The translations under genes were made by a program, and so were the position numbers. DNA of 64,000 nt from Rhizodiscina lignyota (Eukaryota; Ascomycota; Dothideomycetes; Aulographales; Rhizodiscinaceae): contig ML978124.1 in the NCBI GenBank assembly GCA_010015805.1, positions 2,480,001-2,544,000 of the forward strand, in the 5' to 3' direction. The stretch's first letter is position 1; every line of letters starts with the position of its first letter. The notes below the pieces were generated by a model. That model made no database searches. It had not been told where the DNA came from and saw nothing but the letters and a program-made list of their open reading frames with translations. Of this stretch, positions 11,175-22,791 are shown in pieces.

Positions 11175-13022
11175 GTTGGACTAGTTACAAAAAGAAAATC
11201 AAAAGGAGAATTAGAAAGATACCGAATTGCCGGTGGTGCGTCTAAGAATCGCGAAAGACGCGAGCATGGATGCTGTGGAATGCATCTGCAATCCCTCGTT
11301 CGAGACCAGGGAGCAAGGAGATTGAGGCTGGCATTTGTATCTCAGACAATGAAAAGGCTTCCACCGGAGTTGTACGTGGTTATCGGGATCAACTGGATTG
11401 CATAACTTCGCTTCTCGAGCCGTTTGCTACCGTAAGGGATCATTTACGGTGGCGATGGGGCCCATCTCATCGGTTGAAGCCGCGGCCTGCTTTGATCGTC
11501 AACAACACTCTCAGAAGGATGTCGAGTGCTTTTAGTAAACTCCAATTTCAGCATCAGCTCTATAGTCAAGGAGATTTTCCATGCACCGAATTCAAGTTGA
11601 TCGAGCATATGGCAAGCTGTTGGTCGACGGTATTCAGGTCTGAAGACATTGAAGTGAAGTGACTTTGTTAGAGTTTTAGTTCATCGCCACCCGAAGCTCC
11701 ATTAACCTTATCACCCGGGCGTTGTAGCGTGAGAGTGAGACTGATCCATCTTCAAAGTCCAACGTCAAGGACCGCTTGATGTGTCGCAATTTAGGACATT
11801 TGTGGTTCGACAAACAAGAGGATTTGTGAAACCCAGTCTCAAAGTACATATTTACAGAAACCCTTCCCTAAGAAGGAGCCCCACACTTCTGCAACCGCGG
11901 AATGGGTGCTCGGCCCGTTCTTTGCTTTTGTGCTCGAAGCATATCCATAGTCCAGCATCGATTGCCCTACATATAACAAGGTCTGCCAGAGATGCCTGTC
12001 AGCAACGCAAACATACGAAAATTGTCGTCGTGCAGACGGTGATGCTCATCATCTTCAAGCGGCGCCCAGCCGTTGCGCCGAATGCCATCTCCGAACTGGT
12101 CGCTGCAGCAGCTTTGGATCATGTCCTTTCAAAACACAGATGAGACGATTCTCGAAGCCAACCATGACCAGTGTCTCGTACAGGCTCTAGATGCAAATCT
12201 GAACCTGATATTGGTATTATCTTGTAGCGGTTCCACAATGGAATCGATGGAGAGCTAATGGCCAAACCCATATTCTCCCTTCGTGTCTGACAATGGATTG
12301 GTGGGACTCGTATTTATCTATCAGGCTCATAGAGCATAAATATCCGACAGCAATATAGGATACCCTCCTCATCACTGTTGAAGTCATTCGCTAAAATAAT
12401 CATCGACCAGCACGGTACACTAAATCCAAGGTCTCATAGCTGCCGAGTATTAAGTTGTTGAAGGCTTTAATGTAGGTCTCTTTGCTCAGGCCTAAAGGAG
12501 AAATTCTTGAAGAATGAAACTAATCTAGTGCAATGTTACTAAATAAGGGATTTTGCCGGACAGTCTTTATACGATATGACGACTTCGATCTGTAACGACG
12601 ATAGAGTTTCGATGTGACGTTGGGTCTTGCTGCATTGACCAGGCTCTTTCGTAGTTTCTAGAAGCTCATTTCGATCGTCAGCACCTTGCGGGTGGATGTT
12701 CACATCACAACTCCTTAAACCGAAGAGGTAAACTATCATTTATCGATAGTTACAAAATCAATTCTGGCCTTTCGCGGCCTGGTATCATCGTGTAAAAGTG
12801 AATAAAAGAGGCCTCCCTGTAAAATAAATCCAACCGCCGCTTTTCCGAATCCCGAATCGGCTGTTTAACTGAAGCCATAAGCCTTAGCTCGCCGACAATT
12901 GGAGTAGTAATATCGTTAGAATCCCGGAACATAGCCGAAAAATGTTCATGAGTAAATCATGGATAAGAAGTAAGATCCTCCACTGCACTCCGGACACCTG
13001 AAATCCTCATCCGTACTCCATA
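11175..13022. other. Intergenic, no supported gene
   Basis: About 1.85 kb between two minus-strand genes. Short open frames exist (for example plus strand 11781-12143, 120 codons), but none has a recognisable domain, intron structure or signal peptide. The 11175-11660 part is probably the promoter of the 10023-11174 gene. The 12300-12960 part is AT-richer and shows nothing else. Confidence 0.5.
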
Positions 13023-16000
13023 TCACTCCGAATCATCGCCCAAGTCGATGAAATCCGGCATTCTCTCCTTCGCAGGTGTCTCCTGCCTCGCCAAGACAGG
13101 CTCTTGCGCGCTAACGCTCCTCAGCCTCTCTGTGGCTGGAGTCCTACTCGACATCCGCGAGTCCTTCGCTACCTCCTCCTTCGGCTTCCACTGCCCGTCC
13201 ATTTCAACAACAATAGCCCTTGTGTCTAGCGCATTCCTGTCTGCAAGCGCCCTGCGCACATCTACCAGAAACCCATCAACCACCAAATTCTGTGGTCTTG
13301 CATCCTCCTTGCAGATTGGACACGCCCACACATCAGGCTGGCTCACGACCGCTTCATTCGTATCCGGATCGTGGATGGTCTTGCGCGTCGCCAGGAACGT
13401 CTCAAGGTCGAAGCAGTCGCGGTGCCGGCATTTCAAGCCACGCACTGGGACATCGTAGATCGAGCATGCGGAGAAGGGGTCGAAGAGAGTGATGCTGAGG
13501 TTCGAGTCGATGATCGCGATGTCGTCGTCATCTGTCGATGGCGTAAGCGAAATCTTGATCGCATCGATGGACTGCTGTGCAGGGATGACAGCGGCGTCGA
13601 CGCACAGGCGGATTACGTCATGGGGCAGTGTTCTGACCATCTCGACGGCGAAGAGATACTGGAGTGGGGTAAGGTCAGTGGGAGGATAGTTGGCAGAGAC
13701 TTCAATTGTGTTTTTGCCCTCTTTGACGAATGGGGTGATGTCGATGGGTATGTCCTTGCCGTACGTTGACTTTTTCTTCTGTTCTGTCAAGTGTCCGTTT
13801 ACTTCAAAGTAGAGGTACGGCGGCCAGACGTTCTCGCCCATTGCCCATATGCTCTCGTCGTTTAGCACACCTTGCACTTTCCTGACGCAGCGAATACGGT
13901 ACGTGACCGCGTCGGGGAACATGTTACGGATGGGTGGCTCGCCACCTTCGGAAGGCATGTCCTGTGGTACTTGGGCGAAGACTTTAGCCGAGATTTCGAA
14001 GTCGCATGTCTTGATATATACGTTCTGGGGGAAGGCAAACGGAGCAAAAGCAAGGCCTGCCATGAACTGGTAGAGTTTTGGTTTGGTTGGCGAAGTGTTG
14101 TTCGCAGATAGCTCTCTTCTCTTCAAAGTCGGGCTGCGAAGGTGGGCGAGATGTAGTCCGCTTTTGTGGGGCTCAGGGACAAGTCGAAGTGCCTTTAGAT
14201 GGCCGACAGGAGGAAGTAGAGAGTTAGGAACAGACGGAGGAGGTTGCTGCTGAGAGGGTGCCTGCTGGTGATATACATGCAACTCTTCAGCGAGGTTTCT
14301 TTGTGCTGCAGTTTCCAGTGGTGCAGGCCACGGTTGCGGCGCGATAACCATCGTGTTCCACTGCTGAGCCGAACCTACCTGCGTCTGCACTTGTGCTGGT
14401 CGGAACATCGCCGCCGGGCCAGGAAGGACATGTTGTTGCGCCTGCGAGTTCTGCACTGGACCTGGTATCACACGTCCACCTTGTGGCTGGGCCTGTACTA
14501 GACTGTATGTGGAACGCATCGCATTTGAAGGGATCGGATGCGGATTGATCGAGACCGTCCCAGGGGGGAACATCCCAGGCGGCAGTTGCTGTCCAGGATT
14601 GCCAGTTGGGCTTGCGGGTTGTGAGAAGTTGTTGACTGGCATAACAGGCCGAACTGGATAGTTTGGGTCAAGTAATGGAGCGAGAGGACTGGTCTTCGGT
14701 TCAGCATTCAGGAGTGGATGTTCCTGATTATCTTGGTGAGAGCGTTGCAGGATTTGGTACTGTCGGATGTACCAGTGGTGAAACTCATCCACTAATGGTA
14801 CACTCATGCGACGGTTCGAATGCGCAGCAAGTATACGGTTCCACTCCTCTTGATTCTTCATGAATAGCTGTTCGGCCCTCCTGGACCAGCGGGATATACC
14901 CATTCCCCAGATGCAGCGTAAGATGGACAGGAAGACAACATTCTGAAGCACTGCCGAAGTGGCGCCAAGGATCTGCATGATTTCGTTCACTAGCGGTGGA
15001 TACTTTCGTTTTTGACATTCTATTCTGAACTTGTGCCAATTGACAACGATAAGAGTAGTGAACTTTCTGAAAGTCGAAAACTTGCTTTCAAACAAGCTCG
15101 GAGCAGATCGGGCAATCTCATGGAGCGGAGCAGGAAAGATTGTGAACCATCCAAGCACTCCTGAAGTGAGACTTTGATTCGGGGTGAGCAGAAAGTCCAG
15201 CGTCTCGCAAAGGGCTTGAAGTTGGGGTAATTCATGGATATACTGCGGTAGGGCGAAGTGATCAAAGGCTGCGAGGCAATATATCTGATGAGTCAAGAGG
15301 TATGTGATGTCTTGACGTTCGCTTGCCTGTCTTAGAAGGTTAATCCTCTGCTTCTCGAATTCACTAAGGGGCCGGATTCGATTATTGCTGGGACGGAGGA
15401 ACGAATCAATCTGTGCGATAAGCCGTTCTCGGTTGAACACTGCGTTCTGCTCGTGCTGCTGGAGCTGAGCCGGGACTGGACTCAATTGTGGGCTCACTTG
15501 TACGCGTGTGGGTGGACCAGACTGTCGCCGAAGATGCTGCGGGGGTTGTATTGGAGGTGGTACAGTTGGGCGATTGCTGGATGCTTGAGAGGCATGCTGC
15601 AAGTTTTGAGTTGACATCTGAGGCGCACTTGGGCGTCTACTTGGTACTTGAGGGGCGGGCTGTAAAGTTTGTATCGGGGGCCGAGGACCACTTGAGTATC
15701 TGATTGGTACTTGTGCAGATCGTTGCGGCCCATGAGACGTGGTAGATGAGATAGAAGGCCCATTGCCATGAGTAGTGGTAAATCGGGATTGCTCGTGCGC
15801 TTCTGGCGGACCTGGCGGCATAGAGCCCAGTGCAGAGCCTGGCTGCTGTAGCATTGGTCGACTTAGTTGATGACATGTACTTGCAGTATCCATGCTGCGA
15901 GATGGTTCTTGACGATACGCGTTTCCGACAACCTGTGCGCTACTGGTGCCTTGCGAGTGTCTAGAGCCAACATCATCATTATTGCCGGGTTCTTGGTATG

Positions 16001-16799
16001 TTTCTTCAAGATCAATTAAGATGGGCTCGTGAGCAGGCTCGGAAACAGGCGCAGGTTCTACTGCATCAATGGTGATTTGGCCCACCTTGGCAACAGTAGT
16101 TGGAGCTTCGGTCTGCCCGTCAGAATCAGTACGGCCATGATTCTCGCCACCTGCTGGCCACACTTCCGCATCGCCTGTCTCTTCTGAAAGATTGTGTATA
16201 TGTTGCATTAAACGTTGCCCATCGAGTCGAATCTGCTTAGACGGGGAAGTGGCCGGGTGCTCTCCAGGAGAGGCTGCGCGTTTAGGAGCTTGAGAGAGCG
16301 ACTTGGTGCGGCGTGTGATGTCGACCTCACTGGCCACGGTGGACGCATGTGCAGCATCTTCGCTCGTGCTTGGTGCAGGAGAAGGCAGGATGCTGCCCAG
16401 CACATTGTCTGCCTCTGCACTGTGCCTGCTACTCATGGTAGGGTTGGATCGCGAGGGAGGAGGCGGACTCGATTTCCGAGGAGCAAAGGAGTTTGGAAGC
16501 TGAGGAGAAGTGGAAGTCGAGGGCGTCTCGCGCGGAGCGACTCTGATCGTGTCATCTTCAGTCGGAGCTTGCCGTGACGTAGTTGTGGGTGGATTGCGCT
16601 GCTCTTGTTGTCGCCGCGGAGCAGGAGCATCACGTATTGCTGCTCTCGACGAAGGTGAAGAAGATGCTGCTGCTGCTCCACTCATCCATGACCTCGACTT
16701 GCCACCCAGGAACATGTTCAGAGTGGCATTGGAGGAGGCCAAGTGGTGTGCCACGGCTTGGTCCGACATATTGACGCTGGAGCGGCGGTGAGGAGACAT
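13023..16799 (-). CDS. SP-RING (MIZ) SUMO E3 ligase
   Basis: An intronless gene of 1258 residues. The first 800 or so residues are low-complexity, rich in Pro, Ser, Gln and Thr. A folded region follows (about 880-1090), then an SP-RING zinc finger with the CRHRDC cluster (C1124, H1126, C1129) and CPIC (1160-1163). This is the PIAS/Siz/Zmiz-type domain that positions the SUMO-loaded E2 Ubc9. Two hydrophobic-acidic stretches look like SUMO-interacting motifs: PILIDLEE (259-266) and DFIDLGDD close to the C-terminus. I see no clear SAP domain, so it resembles the Zmiz-like/fungal MIZ proteins more than Siz1. It is probably nuclear. The start is the first ATG of the frame. It is divergent from the Boi-type gene. 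Confidence 0.85.
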   Translation of the reverse strand: MSPHRRSSVNMSDQAVAHHLASSNATLNMFLGGKSRSWMSGAAAASSSPSSRAAIRDAPAPRRQQEQRNPPTTTSRQAPTEDDTIRVAPRETPSTSTSPQLPNSFAPRKSSPPPPSRSNPTMSSRHSAEADNVLGSILPSPAPSTSEDAAHASTVASEVDITRRTKSLSQAPKRAASPGEHPATSPSKQIRLDGQRLMQHIHNLSEETGDAEVWPAGGENHGRTDSDGQTEAPTTVAKVGQITIDAVEPAPVSEPAHEPILIDLEETYQEPGNNDDVGSRHSQGTSSAQVVGNAYRQEPSRSMDTASTCHQLSRPMLQQPGSALGSMPPGPPEAHEQSRFTTTHGNGPSISSTTSHGPQRSAQVPIRYSSGPRPPIQTLQPAPQVPSRRPSAPQMSTQNLQHASQASSNRPTVPPPIQPPQHLRRQSGPPTRVQVSPQLSPVPAQLQQHEQNAVFNRERLIAQIDSFLRPSNNRIRPLSEFEKQRINLLRQASERQDITYLLTHQIYCLAAFDHFALPQYIHELPQLQALCETLDFLLTPNQSLTSGVLGWFTIFPAPLHEIARSAPSLFESKFSTFRKFTTLIVVNWHKFRIECQKRKYPPLVNEIMQILGATSAVLQNVVFLSILRCIWGMGISRWSRRAEQLFMKNQEEWNRILAAHSNRRMSVPLVDEFHHWYIRQYQILQRSHQDNQEHPLLNAEPKTSPLAPLLDPNYPVRPVMPVNNFSQPASPTGNPGQQLPPGMFPPGTVSINPHPIPSNAMRSTYSLVQAQPQGGRVIPGPVQNSQAQQHVLPGPAAMFRPAQVQTQVGSAQQWNTMVIAPQPWPAPLETAAQRNLAEELHVYHQQAPSQQQPPPSVPNSLLPPVGHLKALRLVPEPHKSGLHLAHLRSPTLKRRELSANNTSPTKPKLYQFMAGLAFAPFAFPQNVYIKTCDFEISAKVFAQVPQDMPSEGGEPPIRNMFPDAVTYRIRCVRKVQGVLNDESIWAMGENVWPPYLYFEVNGHLTEQKKKSTYGKDIPIDITPFVKEGKNTIEVSANYPPTDLTPLQYLFAVEMVRTLPHDVIRLCVDAAVIPAQQSIDAIKISLTPSTDDDDIAIIDSNLSITLFDPFSACSIYDVPVRGLKCRHRDCFDLETFLATRKTIHDPDTNEAVVSQPDVWACPICKEDARPQNLVVDGFLVDVRRALADRNALDTRAIVVEMDGQWKPKEEVAKDSRMSSRTPATERLRSVSAQEPVLARQETPAKERMPDFIDLGDDSE

Positions 16800-17980
16800 G
16801 ATGCGACTCGTGCAGCGCTAGCAGCACACTATAAGCGATACTCGCCACGCTCAGCAGTGAAGCTATCCAATCCCCAATAATTCAGGTGTATGAGCAAAGG
16901 ATTGTGTTCAAGTGCGGGTCGGAGAAGTCTCATGTCTTTCCTCTCCGCGGACGCGGCGTAATTGTTTCACTGCTACACCTAGAGTCCCTGCCGGGTCGCG
17001 TTTGGACGGCAACCGGCGGTGAAGAAGAGAGGGAAGCGGCGTCCATGGGCGAGAGAAGATGGAGGATTGCATCTGAGAGAGAGTTGGGGCAGCGCGAACT
17101 TCTTTGTTCCCGCGAAACCAGGAGCTTCGGCGGCGCTGTATCGACGAGGTGAGGTGAGGTTGCACGCGAGGGAAAAAGCAAGGAAAGCCGCCGAACGCCC
17201 ACGCTCATTGGACGCCGGCTCTCCCCACATACATAGATGGACAGATTGCTAAATACTGCTATTCCAGCCTCGCTTCTAGCGCCGGCCTCTCGAAGAATGG
17301 AAGCGTCCATGCTCGCAGTGCACGCACGTTGGCTGTGCCAAAAGTAGCGGGCCCCAAGATGAGGATATCCGGGTGTCTCCTCCATTGGGCATGGGGTAAT
17401 ACGGCGCACAATATCGATGATTTGCCTTACACGCTCGTAGAGTGAGCATTGGCCGGGATGTGGCTGATATTGTGGTGTTCGTAATAGATACACGCGCCGC
17501 ATGCGGGCTAGCGGCGATGCGGCGCTTCGCTTCCTTCCCTGTGCTGCTGCTGGCCCAACCCAACCTCTCGTGCTGCAGTGCCAGCAATTCACTCTCTTCA
17601 TCCTCGCCCTTCCACCGCGACCGCCTGCACTCCTCCTCTCCGCACTCTGCCTGCTGCTCGCCCTCTCTATTTCCTTCTTGCTGCTCCCTCCCGACCGCTC
17701 GTGCGACGCCCCGCTCCACGTCCCGCCGGCTCCTAATCCCTGCCGAATTAAATCATCACTCACTCTGCTGAGTCTGCCACGCTTTACTCTCCATCTGCCG
17801 CCCTCTCAACCGCGCGCTCCCGAGCGAACGATCGCATTCACACTCCTCTGCAGCTGCTCGAGCTCCTCAACTCTTCACCCCTTTCACATGCGCCCAATTA
17901 TGGAAATTCCGAACCAACCGAGTTGATCCAATTGAACATATCAAGCCTCAGGTAGCCACTGGCAGTGGAAGTTCTGAAGG
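16800..17980. promoter_or_regulatory. Divergent intergenic region with CT-rich leader
   Basis: About 1.18 kb separate the SUMO ligase and the Boi-type gene. The half next to the plus-strand gene (about 17540-17880) is strongly pyrimidine-rich (repeated ctcc/ctgc runs), as in many long fungal 5' UTRs. Overlapping open frames here on both strands are low-complexity by-products of this composition. Confidence 0.5.
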
Positions 17981-20900
17981 ATGGCCGCCAACAAGTCGCA
18001 GACCGCCCAGGCGCGACCTGGCGACATACTTCTAGTCATCCGTAAGTTTGGTTCTGGCTCTCGGAAAGCACCGCTGGGACGGGAGAGCCATCTTCAACTT
18101 CTATCTTCAAACGGGCAGAGCATTTACTTACGAGCCCGAAACGGCAGATGACTTCACTGCCAGAAGTCCAGACGAGCTTACTCTCGCTCGAGGAGATCGT
18201 ATAGAGCTGATAGAGCGCGATGACGACTTTGGCGATGGATGGTTCTTGGGAAAGCACATGGGCACTGGCGCGACTGGACTCTTCCCGGAAGGTCGGTTTT
18301 GTGTGCCTATTGAAGGCGCCCGATTGGTAGGCTGACGATTCTTATAGTTTATACAACGACTGCGCCCAAAGGTATACTTTCTGCTTCCCAATCAAAACGA
18401 CCCGTGCAGAGCAGTGCTCCTGCTATTGCCACGACAAACGGTGCTGCGACCGCAACAGAAAAGAGTGAACAGCCTCATACACCAGAACCAGACACTTCAC
18501 AGACACCAAGTGAACCGAATAGCGCTGTATCCGTGCGAGCGTCCGACTCTGCACTTCCCTCACAGATGCAGAGCTCCGAACCTCGCGGCGCATCTGCGCA
18601 AAGATCCTCCCTCCCTACAAATGCGCAGCGCATCAATACCTCACATTTCACGCCGATCGATAACAATATCACCAGTCCCGTCATGAACGAAACTTTGAGC
18701 GTAATAGAGGAGCATATTTCGGACATGGGCACACCTCGACACAGCATAGTAGGAAGAAGCCACCGCGGCTTTAGTGAGCCTGGTGCCGAGTATACAGCGC
18801 GAAGACTGTCCCATATAAACGGTGAAGAGACAGACGAGGAAGAAAACAGCAAAGTGACAGAAGAGGAGGTCCTGGCGTGGTCTGCCGACAGAGTCGCAGA
18901 ATATCTCGAAGATGTTGGCGTCGAGAAGAAGCATTGCGATGTCTTCAAAGAGCAGGAGATCACTGGGGAAGTGCTTCTGGGAATGGATCAGAGCTCAGTA
19001 TTCCTAAAAGAGTTCGAGCTTGGGCCCGTTGGACGGAGATTAAAGACTTGGCATAAAATCAGGCAATTGCAGATGGACGTAGGAGACATCAAAGGAGCGT
19101 CAGGCCGTAGCCTCTCCGATTACTCTGGCGCTGGGGCGTCTGCAGACCCTGTACGAGACCGAAGTGCATCAGCAGCTGGAACGCTGCCCCGAATTCCAAG
19201 CTTGAACGAGCACGATGAGCATCCTGCTCACAGTCGCACAGAGACTTTCAACAGCCAGTCACCGCAACCGCTCTTCCAGAACGAAAATGATGCCTCTACT
19301 GGAGCACAAATGAACCAACCTCGCCCCTCCGCAGCATCGATAAGGAGTTTGAATCACAACAGGCGCCACTCCTCCATAGATTACGCACAGGCGAGCCCAT
19401 CAAAGACCACGTCTCCCCAAATGATTCAGTCCGCCTCTCCAACAGGCATGTCACACCAAAAACAAAGTTCGTTCGATCGCACGTGGACAATGGGGAGCCA
19501 CAGGCCGTCTGTGTCAACAGGCAGCGCAAGCGGCAGACCCGTATCAACGCTTCATGGACACTCGACTGGCTCGGAGATGACTGCTACAACTGGCTCTACT
19601 TTGGAAAGCAGCAATGTCACCGTAGTTAGCTCGATAGACCTCGACAGAGGATATTTTTCGGGCAACGAAGCCGACAACCGAAAGAATAATCGCAACGTAC
19701 TGCGAAAGGGCCAGAGTCCCAGCCATTCGAGAGCACCGAGTTTCTCTTCGTTTAGAAGACGCAGTGGGAGTACCACACACTTTCGTGGCAATAGCAACGA
19801 CTCTGTGCACGACTCTGTAGGTCCCATGACGAGTCCTGGGTCCAAATCGTACTATGGTAGTAAGTTTAAATATCCGAAGCGAGCTGCAAGCGGACCGGAA
19901 CCTACTAGAACAACAGCGGCGCAAGACTACCCTCCTACCGTCACGAAGCTTGAATACAACAACGCGGGAAGCATTGATGCAATTGCATCATCACCGCATC
20001 TCATCGAGAGTGAGACGTCCTCACTAGACAAACCATCGCCAGTCAACCCTTCTACATCGACTCGCTCCTTCCCCAAAATGAGAATAACCGGCCTTCGCGC
20101 AATATCTGATGCCGTCACATCTGGCGAGAAAGACATCGTTACATCACCGGCCGACATGCCTCAAAAAGATTCTCCAATGCAGTCGCCTGTCCGCACAGGT
20201 TCCAGCACGCCGTCTGGCACGTCCAAATCTCTTGACATGGAAGATGCTCCAGCACCTGGTCTTGGGAAGACTCCAACTACCAGCTCTGGTGGCACACATC
20301 TCGGTCCTACACCTTCAGTCGCAGTACGGCGCAAGACGAAGAAAGCGACGTCCGCCTACACCCGCGGCCTGGAAAAGAAGACTCCGCAGGAGCAGATGCT
20401 GGGTTGTGACTACTCTGGGTGGATGAAGAAGAAATCAAGTAATGTCATGGCAACATGGAAGAGTCGGTTATTCGTGCTGAGAGGCAGACGGCTGAGCTAC
20501 TATTACTCGGAGAACGATACTGAAGAGAAGGGTCTCATCGACATCTCTTCACATCGCGTCCTCCCAGCGAACGACGAAAAGATCATCGGTTTCCACGCTA
20601 CCATCACAGGCGCAAAATCCCCAACCTCGCCACAGAATGCAATCACGCCGACGACAGCAGCGACCCAAGCGGCTGCCATGGCTGATGAACCTAATAGCCC
20701 CACGTCTGGCATCTTCATCTTCAAGCTTGTCCCACCTCGTGAAGGCCTCTCAAAAGCAGTCAATTTCACGAAGCCAACAGTGCATTATTTCGCTGTCGAC
20801 AATATCAAGCAAGGCCGACTGTGGATGGCCGCGCTCATGAAAGCTACGATCGATCGCGACGACACCATGCGTGTCATAACGACGTATAACCAAAAGACGA

Positions 20901-21118
20901 TTAGTCTGGCCAAGGCACGGGCGATGATGACGAGACCGCCAGCGCTGATGGGCGACGATAGTCCCGTCCCTAGTGGTGAGGGGTCGAGAGAGGGGAGTCA
21001 GAAGGGCTTGGGGTTATTGGGGTTGGGTGAGGAGAGAGAAGTAGAGGAAAACGGCGATGGGAGTTTGAGCGGTAGCGTAAAGGCGTCTTTGGAGTATTTG
21101 ACGAAAGCGGAGGTATAA
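17981..21118 (+). CDS. Boi1/Boi2-type SH3-SAM-PH polarity protein
   Basis: Three exons, 17981-18041, 18148-18291 and 18348-21118, give 991 residues. An N-terminal SH3 domain (about 14-72; HDFTARSPDELTL, GDGWFLGKHMG, GLFPEVY) is followed by a SAM domain (about 240-309; WSADRVAEYLEDVGV). A long Ser/Pro-rich disordered middle comes next, then a PH domain (about 756-895; SGWMKKKSS, WKSRLFVLRGRRLSYYY). This order is diagnostic of yeast Boi1/Boi2 and their filamentous-fungal orthologue. That protein binds acidic phospholipids, Cdc42 and polarity scaffolds at growing tips and promotes exocytosis. The second exon was set by the canonical VIHDF...ARSPDEL join. The first intron (106 nt) is longer than most here. 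A KPP-type SH3 ligand network is expected but not visible in this gene. Confidence 0.88.
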
Positions 21119-21959
21119 TTCCTGCAGCGACGTTGCAGTGCACACACTTCAAAACACTGCAAATACGACGACAGCGTTGATACCCAGGAGGAGGTTCTGG
21201 CAGTAGAGATGCAGGAAATGTTCATTTGTCACGACCATACCACATACTGACGACCACGATACGGAGCGGTGGGGATCTGTGAGCGATCCGTCTTTTTCTT
21301 TAAATCGAGTTTTGCGGGAGTGCGAAACTGCTACTTAACTGATATCCCCCCGGCCTTCGGGTTTCCTTTAGTCGAAACTGATCATGTCGTCATGCAATAT
21401 ATATGTAATCGTATCTAATGCATTGCACACTGCCACTATGGTGCATAAACCGAGTTTTATGTGTGTTGAATGGTGAACAACAAAGTGGTTGTTTCTGTTT
21501 CGCTGCTTCGTGAGTGGCTAAAAGATCGGAAGTGCATCCCGCTAGCTCTAAGTCACTTGACGTGCCGTGCACGTGATCTGCGCCCAAATGGCGAATGTGA
21601 AGGAGTTGGGTGTGGGTTAAACGGTTGATACGATGGCGTTTGACGGGCCATCAGCTTTCTTCCGCCGCGAGTGGGACCACTAACTTGCAGTCTAGCAGTG
21701 TTCTCCCTTTTGCTTCCGGATAGCAATTCCGGCCAATCAGGCCGTGGTATTCAGGTGCTCTTGATTGGTCGGAAAGAACATCCGACCAATCTCATCGCAT
21801 GATCCGTTCTGAGGGGAAGGCTTGAGAATGTTTTCGTCTTCGGTTGCAGCGCCGGAACGTGAAGAACAAGGAAGCATTACGTCGATCCCATAGGGTCTGT
21901 CGCTTTCTTATGATAAATAGTGCCTTGATAATGTGGGAGATGCGGACGGAGCACACGCA
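21119..21959. promoter_or_regulatory. Intergenic region upstream of bZIP gene with CCAAT boxes
   Basis: About 0.84 kb without a supported gene. It contains three CCAAT/ATTGG boxes in 21732-21791, two of them arranged as a perfect inverted repeat that is listed separately. Confidence 0.45.
21763..21791. promoter_or_regulatory. Perfect 10-bp inverted repeat carrying two CCAAT boxes
   Basis: GATTGGTCGG (21763-21772) and its exact reverse complement CCGACCAATC (21782-21791) are separated by 9 nt. Each arm contains a CCAAT pentamer, on opposite strands. A further CCAAT lies just upstream (ggCCAATcagg, about 21732). CCAAT boxes are bound by the HAP2/3/5 (CBC) complex in fungi. The position, about 170 nt upstream of the candidate first exon of a bZIP gene, suits a promoter element. 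Binding is inferred. Confidence 0.5.
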
Positions 21960-22284
21960 ATGTCTTCGATACCCATCGCACGCCCCCAGTTCGATTCACT
22001 TGGCGGTCTATTGCTTTCCGCAGATTATATCGACCCTCACTTAATAAACAGATCAACTTCGGAGACGACTGTGCCTTCACATGTATTATGCGAGCCATAT
22101 GCTTTAGCGAACTAATGGCCCACCTGGGATCATTCTAAGTCGGCGCTTTTAGCTGTCGATGCGGCCGATTTAGTGTTCGGCTCATCCAACCAAGTGGACC
22201 AAGCGCCGCAACAGCAAATACGACTCGCGGAGTATAAGCGAGCGCGAGGTTGGTTTGAAGGTGACAGCCTGGGGCGAGGAATGA

Positions 22285-22791
22285 GCGAAAAAGGCTAATA
22301 ATACGCCAGGCAGACCGAAGCGTATAGATAACGACCAACGAGATGCACAGACGGTGAAAGAGACTCGAAAACGAAGAGGATCAGTATTAAAGAAACGGCG
22401 CGAAAGTAATAGTAATAGCCACCGAGAAGGCATGCTAGAGAAAAACAGGGAGGCAGCCAAACGCTGCCGGACGAAGAAGAAATCGGAAGAGGAGTGGCTC
22501 AAGGAGGAGGTGCGAGCGCTTGAATCCAATAACGCTCAGCTTCACAACTGTGCCACTTTTCTGCGGCACGAAGTGCTTGGGCTGAAGGAGGAGTGTCTCA
22601 AATATATCAATTGCGGCTGCGATCGCGGCTACGAACGCGTCCGCGACTACCTGTTGCAGATGGTTGCGGCTGATGCGGGCTATTCATCACCTGACTCCGC
22701 AAATTCAGCTTTCACGAGCTCTACAAGCTCACTGTCGCCTGGGTGGAGTACGGAGAACCTGGATGTGGTTCGTAGAGTCGAGCCACATTGA
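22285..22791 (+). CDS. bZIP transcription factor (3' coding part; 5' end unresolved)
   Basis: The open frame runs from about 22285 to the stop at 22791 and contains a clear bZIP domain: basic region LEKNREAAKRCRTKKK, then heptad-spaced leucines in the following 35 residues. A short Ser-rich C-terminus ends the protein. The asparagine, paired alanines and C-R of the basic region place it with the ATF/CREB-like fungal bZIPs. Before the domain the frame is open back to about 22285 without a good ATG, so an upstream exon is likely. A candidate begins with the ATG at 21960 (MSSIPIARPQFDSLGG), but the splice phases I tried do not join cleanly. Starting at the internal ATG at 22432 would keep only the core of the basic region. 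Likely nuclear; targets unknown. Confidence 0.65.
   Translation, partial: AKKANNTPGRPKRIDNDQRDAQTVKETRKRRGSVLKKRRESNSNSHREGMLEKNREAAKRCRTKKKSEEEWLKEEVRALESNNAQLHNCATFLRHEVLGLKEECLKYINCGCDRGYERVRDYLLQMVAADAGYSSPDSANSAFTSSTSSLSPGWSTENLDVVRRVEPH

Noticed and set aside
11781-12143. 120-codon plus-strand frame
   Set aside because: No domain, signal peptide or splice structure; not distinguishable from chance.
17276-17763. Overlapping frames on both strands
   Set aside because: Products of a pyrimidine-rich leader; low complexity with no family resemblance.
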